Shown: in pieces, positions 57,815-64,000 of the stretch
Layout: each line of letters begins with the position of its first letter
Numbering within the stretch: the first letter of the stretch is position 1
Origin: Annulohypoxylon bovei var. microspora
Taxonomy: Eukaryota > Ascomycota > Sordariomycetes > Xylariales > Hypoxylaceae
Assembly (NCBI GenBank): GCA_022836615.1
Contig: MU405246.1
Location: forward strand, 62,001-126,000
DNA: 64,000 bases
Direction: 5' to 3'
Position numbers and translations under genes: made by a program
The notes under the pieces: model-generated
What the model saw: the letters and a program-made list of their open reading frames with translations, nothing else
Told to the model about the DNA's origin: nothing
The model's database searches: none

Positions 57815-58813
57815 TTAAAGTCCAACCTTGATGACCTGTCCACCCCCCGAGCTACTACTTGTATAGTCACCACCGGTTGAGACATAGATCGACCGCCCGT
57901 CATTCGCTAGTACGGCTGATGTAGGATGTTGGAACGTTTTGTTCACGGCCCCGCCAGCGAAAGTGGTCTGCTCGCCGTCCGGTGTGATCTTATTAATCGA
58001 CGACGGGTGCAACGTGACGTAGGCATTTCCTTTCCGATCGAAGGTGAAATCATCATATGCGTTGCCCATGGTGATAGGACCGTCTAACTGTGAGATTTTC
58101 TCTACATTGCCAGTCGGATAGCCTTCGTAGTCAAGGCGAACGCGGGCGAAAATTCCCAGCGCCGAATTGGTGAAGTAGAGATAGCCGTCTCGGATCCTCA
58201 GGCCGTTGGCACCGAGCGGGACCGCGGTGTTGTTAGCAAGTCCGAACGAGGCATCTGTAGACGCAACAGTAACCTCTTCAGTACGTGTGTCGACTCGGAA
58301 TAGACGACCCCCAATCGAGTCATGGCTAAATATTATATGCGGTAGGCTCGGCACTGAATCCATGCCATTTAGCATGCTCGTACTCGTATCAACGACGGGT
58401 ATAGTTTTAAGCACAACGCCCTCAATAGACCCCGGATTCTCGATACTAGCCTTCAACGACACAACAAATACTTTCATACTGCCTTTAGTGAAGCTGAAAG
58501 ACGTGTGTTCGCCGCCGCCGACCGCATAGAGCCCATGACCGATCGGCGCTAAGTTAGCTAGGCTCGTGATGCCGGGAAGCGTAACGACAGTCTTCACCAT
58601 TGGCTCCGCAGCCTCTGGGTCAAGAATACGGAGCTCCGGCGACTTTAGGGCGGCGAGAAGTAGATGTCCAGTTAGAAGTATAGAAAGATTCTCGATAAAA
58701 GTACCGTCGCCGTATTGAAAAACTTGGGTTATAGGGCCTGCCAGCTGAGCAGCGTCAGTTTGGGAAGTCATCGAGCTAAGTAGAAAGAGAAAAATTGTCA
58801 CAAGAAAACCCAT
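57815..58813 (-). CDS. Secreted SMP-30/gluconolactonase-like six-bladed beta-propeller protein
   Basis: Single exon, 332 residues, starting at the first ATG (58813). A signal peptide is clear (MGFLVTIFLFLLSSMTSQT followed by DAAQ). The mature part has the repeating strand pattern of six-bladed propellers of the SMP-30/gluconolactonase/LRE class, with blades such as GLRIRDGYLYFTNSA and DDFTFDRKGNAYVTLHP and a late ILAND-like turn (AVLANDGRSIYVST). Secreted proteins of this class are often encoded in fungal secondary-metabolite clusters, but the reaction of most is unknown. It is intact while the neighbouring hydrolase and SDR are broken. Metal ligands cannot be assigned with certainty from sequence alone. 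Confidence 0.85.
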   Translation of the reverse strand: MGFLVTIFLFLLSSMTSQTDAAQLAGPITQVFQYGDGTFIENLSILLTGHLLLAALKSPELRILDPEAAEPMVKTVVTLPGITSLANLAPIGHGLYAVGGGEHTSFSFTKGSMKVFVVSLKASIENPGSIEGVVLKTIPVVDTSTSMLNGMDSVPSLPHIIFSHDSIGGRLFRVDTRTEEVTVASTDASFGLANNTAVPLGANGLRIRDGYLYFTNSALGIFARVRLDYEGYPTGNVEKISQLDGPITMGNAYDDFTFDRKGNAYVTLHPSSINKITPDGEQTTFAGGAVNKTFQHPTSAVLANDGRSIYVSTGGDYTSSSSGGGQVIKVGL

Positions 58814-59559
58814 TTTCAAGTTAGTAATAGAGGTTTATGAAAGCCAGAGGACTGATTCATTACCCAATTATCTGTCTATGCAGTTACGACTCGTACAGAC
58901 GATATAATAGGTCTCATAACATTGTAGATTAAGGTACAATCGAAGATGTCGCTGAGCCATCACACCCTCATAATGCATTTAAGAAAAGGAAGCAAGGTAA
59001 GATCGTTTCTTTGTTTGCCCCCTTGCTTGCCTCGTTTTACAAGCTTTAACCAATCTTAAAGCTGCATCGCATAAGCCAGTTTATCTATACACCAGTCCCT
59101 GGAAGGTTTGGCACACACCTGCCAGCTCTGGTGCCAGTTATTCTGCCAGCTGCTACTTTAATTAAGGATAGAGCTTAGGTATATTCTAATTGATTGTCTC
59201 ATTGAAAGGATAATAAGCTCACGACAAAGAGCTCTTCAACAGGTTGAGATCAAGGAGCCCTAAAGCATCTTTATGTTAACGCTTAAAAATAGGTTTCTCG
59301 TGAATGAGAGTAAATCTAACAATCTAGGCACAATGCATTGTAATGATTAGGTACCTAGTTGAAGAATTCATGTATTTGTTTGATCGCAGGCTTATATAAG
59401 TATCTATATTGTGCCCCTATGCCCCTATCAACAAGCAGAAGCCACCTTTCTATCGGCATCTAGTCTTGTACGCCTCAATCATAGTCCCTTAAAAAGTAAG
59501 TACTAAATCTATACCTAAAGTTATATTAAAAGCACAAAGAAGGATTGCATACTATTAAG
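58814..59559. other. Divergent promoter region with a TATA box
   Basis: Between the propeller gene and a small gene. A TATA box TATATAAG lies at 59393-59400, 160 bases before the ATG at 59560. A GTAAGT at 59496 may be the donor of a 5' UTR intron. Confidence 0.55.
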
Positions 59560-59763
59560 ATGCCGGAGTCTACAAACCAAAGCCAGGGCGAGAGACCTTT
59601 CGTCTATATCAAGCCCATTCCCAAGAACCAAAGTTATGCGAATCCATTTGGTAAAGAACTATCTACATATTACCCTGGGGCAGAGAACCCAGGTGGTTAT
59701 GTAGATAGGCCATTCGTGTATACTGGCAATAGCAGCAGCGAGCAAGCTAAGAAATCATTGTGA
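59560..59763 (+). CDS. Small hypothetical protein, 67 residues, with duplicated RPFVY motif
   Basis: Starts at ATG 59560 downstream of a good TATA box. The family is not recognised. The motif RPFVY occurs twice (GERPFVYIKP near residue 12 and VDRPFVYTGN near residue 49), separated by a Pro/Asn/Gly-rich middle (ANPFGKEL, AENPGGY). No signal peptide or membrane helix; probably disordered. The stop TGA overlaps a GTGAGT that could be a donor; splicing to the TTAG at about 59807 would change only the last residue or two. The two flanking genes are an SMP-30-like protein and an acyl-CoA ligase. Confidence 0.55.
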   Translation: MPESTNQSQGERPFVYIKPIPKNQSYANPFGKELSTYYPGAENPGGYVDRPFVYTGNSSSEQAKKSL

Positions 59764-60189
59764 GTAACTCTTCACCATCCCACATCATCGAGTAGTAATT
59801 ATATTAGATTTTAATAGTAATATATGAAAACCCAAATCGTACACTAATACTAACTACAAGAAAATAAAATACACGTCTTTCACGGCCTTTGCCCAATGCG
59901 TGACTAAATCGGCAATCAATCGGTACTGTATTAGCCTTAAGCTGTATCTCAGGTCTAATAGTGATATCCCTGCCAAAATTTAGTTATAATGTAGTGGCTA
60001 ACCGCTATAACCTAGGACACTTAGCCACTAATATAAAACTTTTTATAGTGCACCGAAGTTCCAATTTGCACGGTTTCTGCCCATGATCAAATGTGCGAAA
60101 CTTGATCTCGACCTTTGTATCGTACCTAGATTACGTGAAAGATATTACGCTGGACTTTTCAACTTTCTAGTCTTTACACACTATTAATC
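59764..60189. other. Spacer with degenerate repeat copies
   Basis: Contains a copy of the degenerate repeat (TTTCACGGCCTTTGCCCAATG...) at about 59877-59950 and a shorter third copy at about 60066-60095. No gene. Confidence 0.5.
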
Positions 60190-61863
60190 CTACAATTTAA
60201 CCTTAGGTGAAGTTTCTCCAAGTGAGCATAAGCCATCCCTCATCGCAACCAACTGCCTCCTTAATATCTTCCCCGTCGGATTCTTAGGAAACGTCTTGAC
60301 CTCCCACACCCCGCCCCTGAGTTTCTTGTACCCGCTCACCAGCCCGTCAACCGCCCCATGTACTTCCCGAAGAGCCATCTTTTTCTCCTCCGCAGTCTTG
60401 AACTTCTCCTTAAGTACAACCCAAGCGGCCGGAAGCTCCGTCAACTGACTCTCATCCCAGACCCCCCCGACCCCGCCTTCGACCACGTTAGGATGAGCGT
60501 TGATGTGGGTTTCCAGCTCTGAGGGTGATACCTGGAACCCCTTGTACTTGATCAAGTCCTTCGTCCGGCCCACCACGCTGACCCTGCCCTCCGCGTCTAT
60601 CGTGCACACGTCTCCAGTGTTGTACCACCCCTCCATCGGAAACGCCTTCCCGTTCGCCTCCTCGTTGAACGCGTACGCGCGCGTGAAGTTCGGCCCCCTG
60701 AGCCAGAGCTCTCCCGGCTGGCCTTCCGGCACGTCGTCTGCGCTGCCCTCCTTTTTTAGGCAAGCTTCTATATTGGGTAGCAATTTTCCCGTCACCCCGT
60801 CCGGCGGCGTCTCGCCGGCCTTCTGGTAAGCGACGTATCCGGCCGCCTCCGTCATCCCGTACACTTGTATGAGTTTCCACGGCGCCTTGCTGAGTAGACG
60901 GTCTTTGAGATCTTTCTTCAGCGGGCCGCCGACGTTGATGTATCGCGCGCGGGAGAAGTCGAAGCGGCTCGTGATGTCCGAATTGGCCATCTGAAGGATC
61001 ACACTGGGGACGCCTTGGAAAGTAGTGGCTTGATTGGATCCGACTAACTTGCCAAAGTCTTCGAGGTTGTAACGCGGCATGGCGTGATGGAACATCCCGG
61101 TGTATGGGCCTAAGAATAGCGGGAGCGTAGTCATGGCAATGTGAGTCCATGGTGTGTAGGCCACCGTCCGGGAAGCTGGGTGAAATTGTTCCTCGTTGTG
61201 AGCAAGGAGTTGGTAACAATTTGAAACGAAGTTATAGTGTGTCAGCTCGACCCCTTTTGATTTGCCGGTCGTGCCTGATGATAGGTGGATAGAGGCTAGG
61301 CGGTTCACCGTATCTGGCCAGTGCGGAATAGACAGCCGCTCTGCTGAGATGTAATCATCCGGTAGGTGAGGAAGCCCTTCGGCTTGACTGACAATGGTAA
61401 TGATATCAGGTGTCTCCCAATTCACACCTTGGCCAGTAAGCTCCTTTTCAGCAAGCTGAAAGGCCTCTTTAACGGCAGGTATTATGGCCCCATACGATAC
61501 TACGAAATGTGGCCGCGAAACTGCAAGTCCATGACCGATCTCAGCTGCTTTCAGCGCGTGATTGATAGGGCAGACGACGCCTCCCGTCCAGAGTATCGCA
61601 TGGAATATCTCAAGGAAGTCAACGCTGTTAGGCAGGATGATCGCCCATCTCCCCTGGTCTGCTGGGTTCAACTTGGTTTTGAGGCCCTTTGCAATCCTAC
61701 CAGCTCGATCTCGTAGTTCTCCGATGGTTATACTGCGGTTCGTGAGGCTGTCCTTGGCGATTAGGTGAGACTCCGGAAGATTGGGGTAAGCAGATTTGTG
61801 AAGGAGTTCTGTTAGGTTCAAATCTCGGGGGATCTCTATGGTCCCTGAACGGTAGACTCTCAT
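60190..61863 (-). CDS. Acyl-CoA synthetase / 4-coumarate-CoA ligase-like enzyme
   Basis: Single exon, 557 residues, starting at ATG 61863 (the open frame upstream begins with TTG and is not used). The ANL superfamily motifs are all present: SSGTTGKSKG (195-204) for ATP phosphate binding, YGMTEAAG, GWYNTGD, VVGRTKDLIKYKG at the hinge, and the catalytic Lys in PTGKILRRQL near the C-terminus. It activates a carboxylic acid to the acyl-adenylate and then the CoA thioester. The substrate may be a cinnamate-like or fatty acid; it cannot be fixed here. It does not end in a canonical peroxisomal SKL. It is intact and is the last clear gene of the window, possibly the acid-activating enzyme of the metabolite locus. 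Confidence 0.9.
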   Translation of the reverse strand: MRVYRSGTIEIPRDLNLTELLHKSAYPNLPESHLIAKDSLTNRSITIGELRDRAGRIAKGLKTKLNPADQGRWAIILPNSVDFLEIFHAILWTGGVVCPINHALKAAEIGHGLAVSRPHFVVSYGAIIPAVKEAFQLAEKELTGQGVNWETPDIITIVSQAEGLPHLPDDYISAERLSIPHWPDTVNRLASIHLSSGTTGKSKGVELTHYNFVSNCYQLLAHNEEQFHPASRTVAYTPWTHIAMTTLPLFLGPYTGMFHHAMPRYNLEDFGKLVGSNQATTFQGVPSVILQMANSDITSRFDFSRARYINVGGPLKKDLKDRLLSKAPWKLIQVYGMTEAAGYVAYQKAGETPPDGVTGKLLPNIEACLKKEGSADDVPEGQPGELWLRGPNFTRAYAFNEEANGKAFPMEGWYNTGDVCTIDAEGRVSVVGRTKDLIKYKGFQVSPSELETHINAHPNVVEGGVGGVWDESQLTELPAAWVVLKEKFKTAEEKKMALREVHGAVDGLVSGYKKLRGGVWEVKTFPKNPTGKILRRQLVAMRDGLCSLGETSPKVKL

Positions 61864-64000
61864 TGTTGTCTTTGAAAACGGTATGTTCTGTGCCTGATAC
61901 AGACCCAATTAGAGGGTGATTACCAAATTGGTAGACGTATTATGCTGGGGAGCTATTATTTTCCCCGATCTCGTGACCGGCCATGGAGATGATTCCACTT
62001 TCTCAGCTCTTACCAGCCTCTCTCAACTAGGCAAGGTAATAGTGCTCATCTGCAAGCACCTTGTGAGACGGGAATGACGATGTCGATACCTGCATATACA
62101 GCAGATCCGCTACCGACAATTCCATTTAGAGCTAGTGAATAAAGTATTCTCGTATGCACCATCAAGCTACCCACTAAGTAGTATTACTTAGGTATAGTCA
62201 GGTACAACTATGTAGGAGGTAGGCATGGTATCATTCTATTGACACTATGTAATGGCACTATGCCGATCGGTTGTGAGGATGAGAGGGTGTGGATATGGGG
62301 ACCCTTGCTCACCAGGGGTTAGGAGTACCGGCAGGCTATGCTTATAACGATGCTGTTACGCCGTGACTCGACAGGTAGGCTGTGGAGATGTTTGCGTGGC
62401 CAGGTCACAAACCGAATTTAGGCGGATTCGAGATTTATTCTATACGAAGAAATGCAGACCAGTGCTTACTACAGGCATATGCCAGACACAAATGCTAACA
62501 TCGAGAAGCACGCCTCGTTGGCAAATCGAACGGTGATGTGAAGAAAGCAACGCTGATAAGATACTGAGGCTTGGGTAGATAGGCGACGCATCTTCATGGG
62601 TTTTATGTAACAGAAGGGTCGATTGATCTAGAACGCCTCCAGCACACAATCGTATGGAACATCGAAAGGACGACTGGCCTTCCAAGCTCGGCAGGTCATC
62701 AAGAAACCGCAGGATATTCAACACATTGTCATGGGATCTAATGCTGTCAGGATATCCATCCACGAGCATTACAGGCACCAAGTCCTTGCAAGGCAGCATC
62801 TGGAAATTTGGAGGCGCTATCATCGTGATCGAACGATCTCGAGTGGCGAATGCCTACCTACAGTAAGGAAGCTTCGTGATGGCATCAGCCAAGACGGCAC
62901 ATTATGTAGGGAGCCATTGGCGATAGCGTAGACTAGGTCTGTTGACTGGCCACATGTGGGACGACAGACACAAAAACTACCGATTGTCTCGTGGAGTTCG
63001 ATATAACGTGGAAAGCTATCAGGCTTCAGACCTAACCTGATCCAGGAGGCGGCCTGGCATCTTGGAACAGCTCACCTAGGAACAGGCCGTTACACTGCTG
63101 GCTAGCAAGCGTATCAAAGTCATTTTGACGGACATGCGTTGAATGCCATAGGCTTGGCTACCAACGTGGATTAACATTTTAGGAATCTGGTATTCCATGA
63201 TGTCCGCGTAACTAAGAAAGCTAGAAAGACGACGTTATCACAAGTTCGACTATGGGTGGTATCCATGAGGCAAAATATAGAGGATATACTAATAGCCAAG
63301 ACATGCATGGGGTAAGATGGAATTGCACATACGTTTGAAGAGGGCGCCGGGGTAGTTATATGTATGTATGTTGCAGGTTGTGTGCCGCAAGTTATGAACT
63401 AGTAGAGTATGCTTGTCTTAGGATAAACTTGATATAGGTAGTGTCGTAAGCCTGAAGATGGGAGTTTTCGCTCCAAGATGTGCTATCCATTAATGTTGAC
63501 GAGTAGTTCGACGCTATTTAGCGGCGATAGGCAGTCCTTAATAGGTATTCGATAGATGCGTAATACGCTGTAGACTAGGTACCTGTACGTATAGGTACTT
63601 AATACCTAGGTATGAAATAGGGGTTGGTTCGCAGTGAGCTCAGACCGAACGTGAAATAGAAATTTTGGCGCAGAACAGGTACCTACTGGATTTTCTCTGC
63701 GACTCCATCAATACATAGGTAGTAGAGGGATGGATGGTTTCATCTCCGTTAAAGCCATCGATACATCGCTTCACACCACCACCTCCCTTTTGGATTTCTA
63801 GGTGGTAGATATTTTTCCCTGGGGTGCCTAGCATCGATGGGACTTAGAGTGGTATGCATTTGAACTTCCGAGCCTGCATAAGCGATCTTTAACGACCCCG
63901 GCTTAATAGAGCTCCAATATTATAGTGCAGGGCACTATGCAGGGCGCTATTGCTTTAGGTCGTAGCGACCCACGAGCTTTCGCGTTCCATCTCGTCACAA
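61864..64000. other. Gene-poor right end
   Basis: Promoter of the ligase gene followed by 2 kb with no supported gene. TAGGTACCT/TACCTAGGT words recur at 62189-62225 and 63575-63615. Open frames at 62440-62931 on both strands look spurious. Confidence 0.5.

Overview
This window looks like nuclear DNA of a filamentous ascomycete (Pezizomycotina, most likely a Sordariomycete; order not established). The genes are cut by short introns of about 48-150 bases with GTAAGT-like donors, CTAAC/CTAAT-like branch sites and TAG/CAG acceptors. The families present include fungal-restricted types: an RTA1-type membrane protein, an ATG26-like glycosyltransferase, a chitinase with a chitin-binding tail, and a basic-region/ankyrin regulator of the ToxE kind. 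Intergenic spacers are long and carry small palindromic TACCTAGGTA-type words.

Positions 1-31 kb are mostly housekeeping. In order: a Ctr copper transporter; an acidic protein with a duplicated motif; the unconventional prefoldin URI1/Bud27; NudC; a 277-bp TA-flanked MITE; the TFIIH subunit MAT1/Tfb3; an AP180-type clathrin adaptor; mitochondrial aspartyl-tRNA synthetase; a small acidic protein; a 1342-residue protein joining a GT28 sterol-glucosyltransferase-like domain, a VPS13 C-terminus-like segment and about six ubiquitin-interacting motifs; a 1-kb imperfect palindrome with 9-bp microsatellites in mirror orientation; a short-chain dehydrogenase; Sec61-beta (found only by splicing, with an ATG-only first coding exon); and nicotinate phosphoribosyltransferase.

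Positions 31-42 kb hold a secreted GH18 chitinase with a CBM18 tail, a tRNA-derived pol III-type element, a hypothetical protein, a Myb/SANT-like nuclear protein and an RTA1-like seven-helix protein, with wide spacers.

Positions 42-64 kb are gene-poor and look like an accessory region. They contain a basic-region plus ankyrin (bANK) transcription factor, a low-quality assembly gap (50-G run, Ns, C/T runs), an SDR pseudogene with two in-frame stops, an AT-rich 1.6-kb transposon with a second inverted-repeat element nested in it, a frame-broken alpha/beta-hydrolase relic whose nucleophile serine has become proline, an intact secreted SMP-30-like beta-propeller protein, a 67-residue protein, and a 4-coumarate-CoA-ligase-like enzyme. 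Together these suggest the remains of a secondary-metabolite locus broken by mutation and transposon insertion. That reading is inference; no complete polyketide or peptide synthase is visible.

The most novel-looking candidates are the GT28/VPS13C-like/UIM fusion at 19390-23701 and the decaying metabolite locus at 46.8-61.9 kb.
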